Shown: one piece after another, positions 9,338 through 17,687 of the stretch
Layout: each line of letters begins with the position of its first letter
Position numbering within the stretch: the stretch's first letter is position 1
Origin: Paenibacillus sp. MMS18-CY102
Lineage (GTDB): Bacteria; Bacillota; Bacilli; Paenibacillales; Paenibacillaceae
Direction of reading: 5' to 3'
NCBI RefSeq assembly: GCF_009789195.1
Contig: NZ_WSTC01000023.1
Span: 35,473 to 99,472 of the forward strand
Length of the DNA: 64,000 nucleotides
Position numbers and translations under genes: made by a program
The notes under the pieces: generated by a model
Databases searched by the model: none
The model's input: the letters and a program-made list of their open reading frames with translations, nothing else
What the model was told of the DNA's origin: nothing

Positions 9338-11326
9338 ATGCAGGAGCATATGGATTTGGACGTTAACGAGATGCCGCTATATTTCGTATCCCGCGGTTAT
9401 ATTCGGCTGGCGACTGGTGTAGGTGTAGACCTGCAAACGAGGCTAGTCAAATTTGATCTGAAATATTTATCGCTGGCAAGCCAAGAGAAAGTATTATTTA
9501 CTGACCAGCCGAAGGAGCAAGATATTTTCACGTTGTACGGCATGGGCGGTGTTTATTACCTTCGGGCGTCGAACGGCAGGTGGGTCGGATTCCGCGATTG
9601 GAAGGAAAACATTATGGAGGGCTTTACTGTCCCCGTCAGGGGAGAGGCTACAGAAGTTTCGCTCCAATACGATTCGCCGAATGAACCCGAAAATGGCTTT
9701 GTTTTTAAAGCGAACATTAACGGTGAGTTGCAAACGGTGTTCGGGCTTGCTTTCGTATCTGTGCCAGAAGGGTTCGTCCATTCGAAGGAACTGTTCCCAC
9801 GCTCCTATCCGCAGTATACGCTGCCTCCGCTTTGGCCTGGACGCAGCTGTAAAGGGGCTGATTACAGCACGCTTCCTTTTTCTGCTAGGCAGCTGTTTGA
9901 GCTCAATTTGGACGAAACAAGCTTTAATCACTCCGAGATGAACCATGCCTTTATGCTAAAATGTACGATGCGAAAAGCAAGCCTGAAGGGCATTCAGGTG
10001 TTGGATTCGTTGTTGAACGGAAATGAGTTTAGCGAGTCGGACTGGAGCGAGGCGGATTTAAGCCGCAGCTCCTTCGAGAGGGCGAATTTCACACAGGCTA
10101 ACTTGTCCCGCACTAGGCTGTCAGGCACGAGATTCAATCATGCGAATTTGGCTCGTGCCGACCTAAGTGGAGCCGAGCTTAACGCAACGGAATTTTACGG
10201 AGCAAATCTGGCGGAAGCCAATTTGAGAAACGTTAACTGGAGCAACGCCCGCTTTGATACGAGCACATCATTGAAGGGTGTCGATTTCAGCCATTCTGAC
10301 TTAACGAATTCGAGTTTCGCTAGCCTAGACCTTGCCAAGGCCATTTTCAGGGGTGCAAAGCTGGATGGCTGTGATTTTAGAGGCGCGATCCTAGACGGAA
10401 CAGACTTTTCCGAGACAGACTTAACGCATGTACAATTCGATGAGTATCCGAAGTTTTCTGCCGAGCCAGGGAAATTGACCAAATTTTGCGGTGCAATCGT
10501 TCCGTTCGGTGTTATCAAACGCAGATGGAGCTACTTGGACCTTAGCAACGCACAGCTCGTGGATTTTCCAGATGTGCTGTCCGATGCGGACAACAAGCTG
10601 GAGGCACGCCATGCGGTGTTATCGGGACTGGAGCTCCAGAGGCAGGCGATTCAATTCGCTAACTTTCAAGATTCGGATCTCAGGGGCATAAACTTCAGTA
10701 AGTGCAACCTCGATTTCTCACAATTTACTGGTGCCCTTGCCGGAGGAATCGGAGAAATGCCATCGGCCGTTTTCTTCGCGGCAAGCTTGATGAATGCGGA
10801 CTTCAGCCGTGCTAACTTGACGGGGGCGGACTTTTCCCACTGCTATTTTTACGGACAGGAGGCTAGTGTCGCCAACGCAGAAATGCCGCTCGTGAAATTC
10901 AACGGCGCCTATTTGGCCGGCATGAACTTCAAGAACGTCTCTAACCTAAAGGGGGCGAACTTTTCTGATGCATGCTTGGTCAACTGTGTCATCCGAGGTT
11001 CTAATTTGTCGCCATACTATGGATCCAACGCCTCGTTTGCTAGGGCTTGCCTGCAGGGGGTTGATTTTGAAGATAGCTTGCTCTATGCGGCGAATATGAA
11101 CGATGCGGCAATTTCGGAGGGCGATGGTGTGCTGCAAGTTACGATACTCATCGAAGATGCGCCGATTACGATGCCAGTCGCTTATTCAGCAACCCGTATT
11201 CCGTCCAAGGCGACGGATCACGCGACCAAATGCCCGAGCAGCGAATCTGGCCCGTGTATTGGGGAGAAGCTTCACAGTGATAAGGCTCCAATGCATGTAT
11301 GGCCAGCACAGCAGACAGATATTTAG
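9338..11326 (+). CDS. pentapeptide-repeat protein (module copy 1)
   Basis: A 662-residue protein. Residues ~1-170 form a beta-rich domain without repeats. From ~205 to ~585 there are dozens of A(D/N)LxX pentapeptides that fold as a right-handed beta-helix, broken near 390-430 by a non-repeat linker starting SYLDLSNAQLVDFP. The tail (~600-662) carries CPSSESGPC. The homologue at 59864 shares all three parts, including the linker and the two-cysteine tail. Known pentapeptide proteins include DNA mimics and surface or effector proteins; nothing here decides among them. Start ATG 9338 has AAGGAGG 7 bases upstream; ATG 9332 is too close to it. Confidence 0.85.
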   Translation: MQEHMDLDVNEMPLYFVSRGYIRLATGVGVDLQTRLVKFDLKYLSLASQEKVLFTDQPKEQDIFTLYGMGGVYYLRASNGRWVGFRDWKENIMEGFTVPVRGEATEVSLQYDSPNEPENGFVFKANINGELQTVFGLAFVSVPEGFVHSKELFPRSYPQYTLPPLWPGRSCKGADYSTLPFSARQLFELNLDETSFNHSEMNHAFMLKCTMRKASLKGIQVLDSLLNGNEFSESDWSEADLSRSSFERANFTQANLSRTRLSGTRFNHANLARADLSGAELNATEFYGANLAEANLRNVNWSNARFDTSTSLKGVDFSHSDLTNSSFASLDLAKAIFRGAKLDGCDFRGAILDGTDFSETDLTHVQFDEYPKFSAEPGKLTKFCGAIVPFGVIKRRWSYLDLSNAQLVDFPDVLSDADNKLEARHAVLSGLELQRQAIQFANFQDSDLRGINFSKCNLDFSQFTGALAGGIGEMPSAVFFAASLMNADFSRANLTGADFSHCYFYGQEASVANAEMPLVKFNGAYLAGMNFKNVSNLKGANFSDACLVNCVIRGSNLSPYYGSNASFARACLQGVDFEDSLLYAANMNDAAISEGDGVLQVTILIEDAPITMPVAYSATRIPSKATDHATKCPSSESGPCIGEKLHSDKAPMHVWPAQQTDI

Positions 11327-11343
11327 ATTCGGAGGGGATAAGG

Positions 11344-11805
11344 ATGAAAACGATCAAACGCATGATCGAGCACCAAATGTGGGCGAATCGTCAGCTGTTA
11401 GCCGCGATTGACGATTGTGAAGGGGACGTTCAGGAAGCACTTAACCTGTTTCGCCACTACATGATTGCCGAGCAGGTATGGGGGATGCGAATGAACGGCG
11501 AAAGCACCGCTCATATTCAACTCTGGATCGAAGATGCTGATCTGGCCTCGCTGGGGCAGTTGATCGCAAGCAACGAGGCTCGATACCGCGAGTTGATGGA
11601 AAGCTTGACCGAGGAGCGATTGGACAGTGTCCTGTCGTACGCGAACCAGAGCGGAGCTGAATTCCAAACGCCAATCCGAGATATTTTGGCACATGTCAGC
11701 CTTCACGGCCAATACCACCGCGGCCAAATCAATCGGATTATGCGGGAAGCATCCGGCAAGCCTGGGGCAGTAGATTTTATATTGTTTTCGAGATTATCTG
11801 AATAG
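11344..11805 (+). CDS. DinB/YfiT-like four-helix protein
   Basis: A 153-residue DinB-family protein (four-helix bundle, often a metal site of three histidines). MIEHQMWANRQLLAAI at the N-terminus gives the first histidine, and ILAHVSLHGQYHRGQI near residue 120 gives the others. Members include bacillithiol transferases and damage-inducible proteins; the substrate is unknown. Start ATG 11344 follows GGAGGGGATAAGG. It is only 17 bases after the pentapeptide-repeat gene, so it may be co-transcribed with the module, but the second module copy has no such neighbour. Confidence 0.85.
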   Translation: MKTIKRMIEHQMWANRQLLAAIDDCEGDVQEALNLFRHYMIAEQVWGMRMNGESTAHIQLWIEDADLASLGQLIASNEARYRELMESLTEERLDSVLSYANQSGAEFQTPIRDILAHVSLHGQYHRGQINRIMREASGKPGAVDFILFSRLSE

Positions 11806-11819
11806 AAGCTGATCGAACA

Positions 11820-11860
11820 AGAGCCCCCAATCTCAGAAGAGAGTTGGGGGCTCTTGTTTC
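11820..11860 (+). terminator. terminator after the DinB-like gene
   Basis: AGAGCCCCCAA and TTGGGGGCTCT arms, then TGTTTC. It ends the first module transcript. Confidence 0.8.
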
Positions 11861-11904
11861 ATTCTTGCGGAGTGACCGAGAATGACCTGTAATGGTATCG
11901 CCAA

Positions 11905-12005
11905 CGATAACGCTGACCCCGACGCAAATGTCGAAGCTGGCGCCGACGCCGATGCTGATGCCGACTGACGTCGAAACCGACGCAGATACTGATACTGACG
12001 TTGAC
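11905..12005 (+). repeat. low-complexity GAC/GCC-rich tract
   Basis: Degenerate hexameric runs of CCGACG, GATGCT, GATACT type. One frame reads as an Ala-Asp alternation ending at TGA 11966, but it has no start codon with a ribosome binding site, so I do not call a gene. Confidence 0.6.
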
Positions 12006-12037
12006 TATCTGCATCGTCTATGAGTAGCCGCTCGCTC

Positions 12038-12221
12038 TAACGGACACAGAAGCCCTTATTTGGTTAAAATCGACTGCTTTCTTGCTGTAACGGACTCAGG
12101 TGCCGTTATTTGTGCAAAATGTCCCCTTTTTGGTCCCGATCATACTAAATAAGGACCGTGGAGTCCGTTACAATTTCAATCGGTGAGTTTGGCCAGATAT
12201 AACGGCTGTGGTGTCCGTTAG
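12038..12221 (+). repeat. cluster of four palindromic intergenic repeat units
   Basis: Two direct units (from 12038 and 12087, TAACGGACnCAG...TTATTT) face two inverted units (12147-12170 and 12198-12220, ending GTCCGTTA). The arrangement A A A' A' could fold into nested hairpins. A related pair is at 24026-24107, so this is a dispersed family. Confidence 0.75.
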
Positions 12222-12539
12222 AAGTTCGACACACCGATTGGAGGCGAGCCATACGAATAACTCGATCAACCAGAATGAGTGAGTGAGGATTGGATGCTTT
12301 GGAAAGTGGAAAGTTCCATATAATAAGGATACCTCATATATAAATGGAAGTAGAGATGTGAAGATGATTGAGTACTCGCATACTGACGAAAAAGAATCGT
12401 CTAACTTTGATATATAATTTCACAAATTAGTAATTAATTTAGAAAATATTAGCAAGATTAAAGTGATATAATTAAGCAATAAGTCGACCGTCGCCTACCA
12501 AGCTTCTGACATAACTGAACCATAAAGGGGGATTTCGAT
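12222..12539 (+). promoter_or_regulatory. AT-rich upstream region of the SPase-like lipoprotein gene
   Basis: No gene is seen. A -10-like GATATAAT (12465-12472) lies about 68 bases before the start. TTAGTAATTAAT at 12427 repeats the core of the palindromes at 5949-5999. Confidence 0.4.
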
Positions 12540-13436
12540 TTGGCTAGCAAATCGCCTATTATAAGCTTGCAAAGCAACAGAAACTGGATCATGTTGTTGC
12601 TTCTCGTCCTGCTCTTCATTAGTGGCTGCTCAACAGGCACGATAAAGGATACTGCAACGAAAGAAGAGCTGGACATTTTACACGAACCTAGCGCTGCATT
12701 AAAGCAGATGACCGTTAAAAGTGATGCCATGTTGAATTATTCTTCTTATAACGCAATGCTGATGAACAACAACATGTTTGTAGATACGTCTTATTATCAA
12801 CAACACCCAATTACTCGGGGCGATATTGTGATGTTTCAGACAGGCGATAGCCGGTTCCCTACAGATTTTGGACGGATTATCGGGCTGCCGAATGAAGAAG
12901 TGCAGTTAGTGAAAGGCCATGTTTATATTCATGCAAGAAAACTAGCCGCGTTCTACGGAAGCGAGTACCGTGAGCAAAAAGCTGGAGACGGAGAGACGCC
13001 GACTTCCATGGCGGAATCTGTCAAGCTGGAGCAGGGCGAATATTTTGTGCTCGGCGATAATTGGAAGCGAAGCTTTTATGACAGCCAGTCGGTTGGGCCA
13101 ATGAAAGCTTCTTCAATAAAAGGAAAGGTGTTGGGTTGGGAAGGGCCGAAGACGGCATGGGATTTTAAGCAGGGCGTTATCGTTGCGAAGGAGCCCAAGC
13201 GCGTTGCAATTGTTCGGAATGTCACTGCTAATGCGTTGCACGTAAGAAGTGTTGACGAGATTATGGGGATCGCACACTTAGAGGCGTTATGGGCCAATGT
13301 CAAACAAGAGGAAGAAATAGAAGCGCTGGAAATTGGAGATAAGGTCAGCTTCGAACTCGTTGGGGAATTTAAGTTTCAGATACCGCTTCAGGTAACAGTA
13401 ACGAACTTTAAGCGAATTGGCAGTGTTTTTGAATGA
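12540..13436 (+). CDS. lipoprotein with degenerate signal peptidase I (S26) domain
   Basis: A 298-residue protein starting at TTG 12540 (AAAGGGGG 8 bases upstream). A lipobox (LFISGC, Cys30) follows a hydrophobic segment, so it should be anchored outside the membrane. Residues ~60-180 match type I signal peptidase: ITRGDIVMF, RIIGLPNEEVQLVKGHVYIH and VLGDNWKRSFYDSQSVGP. The usual catalytic Ser-Met appears as Ala-Met (KSDAML), and the general-base lysine of KRxxGLPG is Gly-Arg (FGRIIGLP), so peptidase activity looks lost. Residues ~215-298 form an extra beta domain. It may be a binding protein built on the peptidase fold. Confidence 0.75.
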   Translation: MASKSPIISLQSNRNWIMLLLLVLLFISGCSTGTIKDTATKEELDILHEPSAALKQMTVKSDAMLNYSSYNAMLMNNNMFVDTSYYQQHPITRGDIVMFQTGDSRFPTDFGRIIGLPNEEVQLVKGHVYIHARKLAAFYGSEYREQKAGDGETPTSMAESVKLEQGEYFVLGDNWKRSFYDSQSVGPMKASSIKGKVLGWEGPKTAWDFKQGVIVAKEPKRVAIVRNVTANALHVRSVDEIMGIAHLEALWANVKQEEEIEALEIGDKVSFELVGEFKFQIPLQVTVTNFKRIGSVFE

Positions 13437-13606
13437 AAAATGGATCTTGTTTCATAGTTAGGAATGGCATTTGGCTCTCCATCCGCAACAAGATAAAATC
13501 CGTTAACATCTTACAAGGAAATCGCAGACGTTAACGGGTTACATCCGAGCATATTGTATTCCAATAAAAGGAATTATTCTTGTGATAGCCAAGTTGACCA
13601 GGAAAC

Positions 13607-15007
13607 CTATAATTGTTCCAATTTCTTTTGTTCCAATTGCTGTGGCTCCCGACGCTGCCAGCTTATGAAAACAAGAGACAACGCAACTGCCGTAAGAATC
13701 GCCCCAAGCAATCGGAATGCTCCCGCGCTGAACGTATCTCCCATTACGATGCTTAGCAGCAATGAAGAGAGAATGGTTCCGATGTATCTCGCTGTCATAA
13801 AGATGCCTGATGCTACACCAATGATTTCTTTCGGCGTGCTTTGGAACAAGGACGCTTGCATGCCGACATTGTTCAGCCCGTTGCTTATCCCAAATGCCGC
13901 TAAAGCTACACATACACTAATAACGGGAGAAGTTTGGTTCCAGGACATGATCCATACTGAACCGAATGTCATTAGCAGTGCGGATACAAGCAATGCCGGC
14001 CGTGGTCCAGCTTTGTCAATCCAACGGCCTGCTATCGGCGAAACTGCAAGCGAGCACAATCCTAAACTTAACATGAGCAATCCTGTCTGAAGTTCACTGA
14101 CATGCCGGACCATTTGCAAGTAGGTTGGCAGCCCGAAGAAGAGCGAGTAGTAAAGGATGTTAACGAGCACAAATTCGATATTGACCCGTGCCAGTGCAGG
14201 ATGTTTGGCGAATGTGCGAATAGGGATGAAAGGTGAGGCAACTTTTCGTTCATGCCTTACGAAAGCAATAAGAAGCAACAAGCCGATCAACCCGGCAACA
14301 ACGTCTTCAGCTGAAGCATGTCCCTTTGATTTGGCCAAGAGCACTCCAATAAGCAGCGAAACTAGGCCGAATGTGAACAATATGATTCCTGGCGCATCAA
14401 TCAAAGCTAGCCATTGCCGAAGAGGCATGTTCTGTGAAGCGGAAATGCGAGGTTCGTCTCTCGGGATGTACCGCCATGCTAATAGAAAGCTCAGAACGAC
14501 GAACGGTATATTGATGAAGAAGATGGCATGCCAATCCCACCAATGAATCAATACTCCGCCAACAAACGGGCCAATGGCTGCCGCCCCCGATAGAAATATG
14601 GATAAAACCGACAGCGCCGCCGCTTGTTTCTCCGTAATATGAATCCGCACGAGAGCCATTCCAACTGCAACCATCATGCTCGTTCCGATCGATTGAATAA
14701 TGCGAAACACGATCAGCCATCCAAAGTTTGGTGATAGAGGCGCGAGTAATGAGGCAATTAATGCAACAACAAGCCCAGTTAGAAATATCTGCTTGCGGCC
14801 GAATAAATCACTTGCTTTTCCCATAACAGGCTGGGCTATGCAGCTAGCAATATAGAATGAGAATATAACCCAAGAAACGTCTGTAAAGTTAAGTTCATAC
14901 ATATTTTGCAGCCTTGCGATTGCAACCGAAATCATCGATGAATTTAATGGGTTCAAAAGCACCCCCAGCCCAACAGAAATCAATAACCATCTGTTATGAA
15001 CAGTCAT
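13607..15007 (-). CDS. MFS drug/metabolite exporter, DHA2 (EmrB)-like
   Basis: A 466-residue major facilitator transporter with 13-14 predicted membrane helices. MSSMISVAIARLQ in helix 1 and GKASDLFGRKQIFL after helix 2 are the DHA2 and motif A signatures, and GPFVGGVLIHWWDWHAIFFINIP is the antiporter motif C region. Substrates of the family are drugs, dyes and secreted metabolites exchanged for protons. AGGAGGG precedes the ATG. It is divergent from the lysR gene 113 bases away, which probably regulates it, and lies next to a small biosynthetic-looking operon whose product it might export. Confidence 0.9.
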   Translation of the reverse strand: MTVHNRWLLISVGLGVLLNPLNSSMISVAIARLQNMYELNFTDVSWVIFSFYIASCIAQPVMGKASDLFGRKQIFLTGLVVALIASLLAPLSPNFGWLIVFRIIQSIGTSMMVAVGMALVRIHITEKQAAALSVLSIFLSGAAAIGPFVGGVLIHWWDWHAIFFINIPFVVLSFLLAWRYIPRDEPRISASQNMPLRQWLALIDAPGIILFTFGLVSLLIGVLLAKSKGHASAEDVVAGLIGLLLLIAFVRHERKVASPFIPIRTFAKHPALARVNIEFVLVNILYYSLFFGLPTYLQMVRHVSELQTGLLMLSLGLCSLAVSPIAGRWIDKAGPRPALLVSALLMTFGSVWIMSWNQTSPVISVCVALAAFGISNGLNNVGMQASLFQSTPKEIIGVASGIFMTARYIGTILSSLLLSIVMGDTFSAGAFRLLGAILTAVALSLVFISWQRREPQQLEQKKLEQL

Positions 15008-15120
15008 TTTAGTTCCCTCCTATTGCGTCCTGATGCCATCGTACTGGAAATCACACATTTATTCCAACGCATTTCATGGTATGATTTTATTGACTTAAAG
15101 GAATGAGCGGAGGGTAAGAG

Positions 15121-16017
15121 ATGGAACTTCTTCAGCTTCAGTATTTTGTCGAGGTTGCGCGATTGGAGCATGTCACGGAAGCTGCGCGAAGCCTCCACGT
15201 TACACAATCGTCATTAAGCAAAACGATTCAACGATTGGAGGAGGACTTAGGCGTCCCGCTATTTGATCGAATCGGGAGGAAGCTGCGGTTGAATCACTTT
15301 GGAAGCCGATTTCTTCACCGTGCAGAGCGAGCGTTATTCGAACTGGAACAAGGGAAGCAGGAGCTGAGCGATTTATCCAGTCCAGAACACGGAACACTTG
15401 AATTAGCGGTTTCTACTGCGAGCACATTGCCTCCAATCCTTAAAGCGTTTCGGAAGAAGCGCCCCGACATCCATTTTCATGTGCAAATGCTGGCTATGCA
15501 GGACATGGTTACGCTGCTTCAGAGGGGGGAGGTCGATTACTGCTTATCCTCGCCTCCAGTACAAGGGGACGGGATCGTATGCCAAATCGTGTTTAACGAC
15601 CCTATCCTTATCGCCGTTCCTGCGGGGCATCGGTTGGCAAGCCGAAGCAGTGTTTCTCTGGAAGAATTAAGGGATGAATGGTTTGTTGGCGTAAAGAGGG
15701 GCTATGGCACTCGCGATCTCGTTGATTCGATTTGTGAAGCGGCCGGATTTACGCCAAACTATGTGTATGAAGGGGATGAGCCTGCAAGGCTTAGCGCGCT
15801 AGTGGAGGCGGAAGTTGGCATTGCTTTCATGCCAAGCACGGCAAGGTTTTCACGGGATAAAATCGCATATCTTCGCGCAGAGAATCATGATTTGGTGCGG
15901 GAAATCGCATTAATGTGGCATGAGAGCCGTTACCTTTCGCGGGCTGCACTGGACTTCCGGGAAGTCGTTATTGCGCACTTCGAGCAGCAGCCAGGAAACT
16001 CGAAGTTTGTCGAATAA
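15121..16017 (+). CDS. LysR-family transcriptional regulator
   Basis: A 298-residue LysR protein. Winged helix at residues 1-60 (MELLQLQYFVEVARLEHVTEAARSLHVTQSSLSKTIQRLEEDLG), then a two-lobe periplasmic-binding-type effector domain (residues ~88-290). GGAGGG lies 7 bases before the ATG. The divergent MFS gene is the likely target, with the operator in 15008-15120. The inducer is unknown. Confidence 0.92.
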   Translation: MELLQLQYFVEVARLEHVTEAARSLHVTQSSLSKTIQRLEEDLGVPLFDRIGRKLRLNHFGSRFLHRAERALFELEQGKQELSDLSSPEHGTLELAVSTASTLPPILKAFRKKRPDIHFHVQMLAMQDMVTLLQRGEVDYCLSSPPVQGDGIVCQIVFNDPILIAVPAGHRLASRSSVSLEELRDEWFVGVKRGYGTRDLVDSICEAAGFTPNYVYEGDEPARLSALVEAEVGIAFMPSTARFSRDKIAYLRAENHDLVREIALMWHESRYLSRAALDFREVVIAHFEQQPGNSKFVE

Positions 16018-16120
16018 TAGGGAAAAATATATAAAGTAGCCTATATTTACAAAGCTCAGCCAAGGCGTTACTATGTTAGGTGTAACGACAAGCTGAGGGC
16101 CATGCCTTTTAAAACACAAC

Positions 16121-16172
16121 GTTGTTTTAAAACAACCCCGTTCGCTCCTAAGAGAGTGGCGGGGTTGTTTGG
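16121..16172 (+). promoter_or_regulatory. palindrome overlapping a terminator-like hairpin
   Basis: A perfect 16-base palindrome GTTGTTTTAAAACAAC (16121-16136) shares its right arm with the left arm of a hairpin (AACAACCCCG 16131-16140 with CGGGGTTGTT 16160-16169). The two structures exclude each other. The hairpin has only a short T run, so it could end lysR or act as a leader attenuator for the operon at 16287. Confidence 0.4.
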
Positions 16173-16286
16173 CGTTCTGGGAGCTGGCATTCCTTGTCGA
16201 AGAAACGGGAGGTGGAAAGGACAATTAATCGGAGCGGGACATCAGAATAGACACTTCAGGGATTCCGGGAAAGGAGCGTTTGAACG

Positions 16287-17687
16287 TTGCCAGACCAATC
16301 GGTCATCGTCACGATTGACAATTTTCACGCCCGCAAATTAAACAACGAAAGAAGGATATTCGTATATTTGCCCCCCAGCTATGGGAGAGAGCTTACTAAG
16401 CGTTACCCCGTCCTATACATGCACGCCGGACAGCGCGCATTCGCGCCTGCCGCTCCAGGGACGGAATCATGGAACATCCACCTCGCGGCAGATCGGTTGA
16501 TTGCAGAAGGTACGATGGACGAGATTATTATCGTCGCGATTGCCCATGTGCGGCCCGTCGATTCCAACGAGTATTATCATTTTTCCGCACCAGCAGAGGA
16601 AACGAAAGCTGGCATTCGCTGCTCGGGGATCGAGTATGAGGACTTTATCGTCCATGATCTAAAACCGTATATCGATGAGCGTTTCCGAACGTTAACCGAT
16701 TCGGCGAATACCGCACTGATCGGCTCTTCCGCTGGCGCATTGTCAACGTATCATACGGGATTTCGCCACCCAGACGTGTTCGGCAAGCTGATTATGTTAT
16801 CTCCGTATTTCGTTAAAGCACAGTTGGATGATACAGCGGAAACGAAGCTGCGAGAGGAAATCCTGTATCAGCCGTTTGACGGGGCAGACAAGCTGCCTAT
16901 GAAAATATGGCTCGATATCGGGGACGCTGAAGGGCTGTTTCTGCCGCGCCATATCCGTGATGTTGCTCACAGCCTGATGAATCACGGCTACAAGTATGGC
17001 GAAGAGCTTGCCTACCTGGAGCAGCCGGATGCAGCTCACCAAGAGGCTGATTGGGGTGAACGGGTCCATATTCCCCTGCTCTATATGTTCGGCCGGCCCG
17101 GTACTGCAATATGCCTCGAGCTGCGCGGAAGGGACGTTATTGGGCTTGCTGGGATGAAGACGCAAATTAATGCATTGCTTAAGTATGACAGCGGGTTCGC
17201 CATCACCATATTGGACGGGGCATACCGTGTAGAAAATCCAGACGTGTTGGCGATTCTCCCCGATGGCACAGTAGTGCCAAAGCAAGAGGGAACTACGCTT
17301 GTTACGTTGTATGCTGGCGGCTTAGAGGCGTCGAAAATATTCACCGTAGTGGCGCAAATGTCCGAATTCGTCGAGGTTCAAATGGATGCAGAAGTGCCAA
17401 GTGAACCAGAGATGGCGGATTCCATTTACGGTGGCATGGGAATGAAGTTGCTTTATGTGGGAGAGAACCGTTACACAGGCACTTTCCACGTTCCAAGAGA
17501 CAGTGGTTATCGCTTCCGCTTCACGAAAGGTTTCCGCAAATTCGAGTTGGATGCTGCAGGGAACGCGTTTCCGAACCGTTCGTTCCGGGCCTGTGAGAAC
17601 ATTGCTCTCCATTATCAAATCGAGCGCTGGGATGGCGCTGCCACCCATGCTCAGGTCAGGAGGAGTTATGCAGATCCAACATTTTGA
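16287..17687 (+). CDS. alpha/beta-hydrolase of the esterase D / enterobactin-esterase type with C-terminal extension
   Basis: A 466-residue protein. Residues ~20-270 match the putative esterase family: RIFVYLPPSYGRELTKRYPVLY, nucleophile elbow GSSAG near residue 150, an acid in IWLDIGDAEG and a histidine in DAAHQEADW. Residues ~280-466 are an added beta-rich region of unknown role. Start is TTG 16287 with AAAGGAG 10 bases upstream, so the N-terminus is moderately certain. It overlaps the next gene by 20 bases, pointing to coupled translation. Beside a carrier domain and an adenylating enzyme it could release or transfer an acyl group; that is inference. Confidence 0.8.
   Translation: MPDQSVIVTIDNFHARKLNNERRIFVYLPPSYGRELTKRYPVLYMHAGQRAFAPAAPGTESWNIHLAADRLIAEGTMDEIIIVAIAHVRPVDSNEYYHFSAPAEETKAGIRCSGIEYEDFIVHDLKPYIDERFRTLTDSANTALIGSSAGALSTYHTGFRHPDVFGKLIMLSPYFVKAQLDDTAETKLREEILYQPFDGADKLPMKIWLDIGDAEGLFLPRHIRDVAHSLMNHGYKYGEELAYLEQPDAAHQEADWGERVHIPLLYMFGRPGTAICLELRGRDVIGLAGMKTQINALLKYDSGFAITILDGAYRVENPDVLAILPDGTVVPKQEGTTLVTLYAGGLEASKIFTVVAQMSEFVEVQMDAEVPSEPEMADSIYGGMGMKLLYVGENRYTGTFHVPRDSGYRFRFTKGFRKFELDAAGNAFPNRSFRACENIALHYQIERWDGAATHAQVRRSYADPTF

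Noticed and set aside
11905..11966. Ala-Asp repeat peptide in the GAC-rich tract
   Set aside because: No start codon with a ribosome binding site, and the frame breaks at once; composition is explained by the DNA repeat.
12038..12221. CRISPR array
   Set aside because: Units alternate in orientation and spacing, spacers are not of equal length and no cas genes are present. It is a palindromic intergenic repeat.
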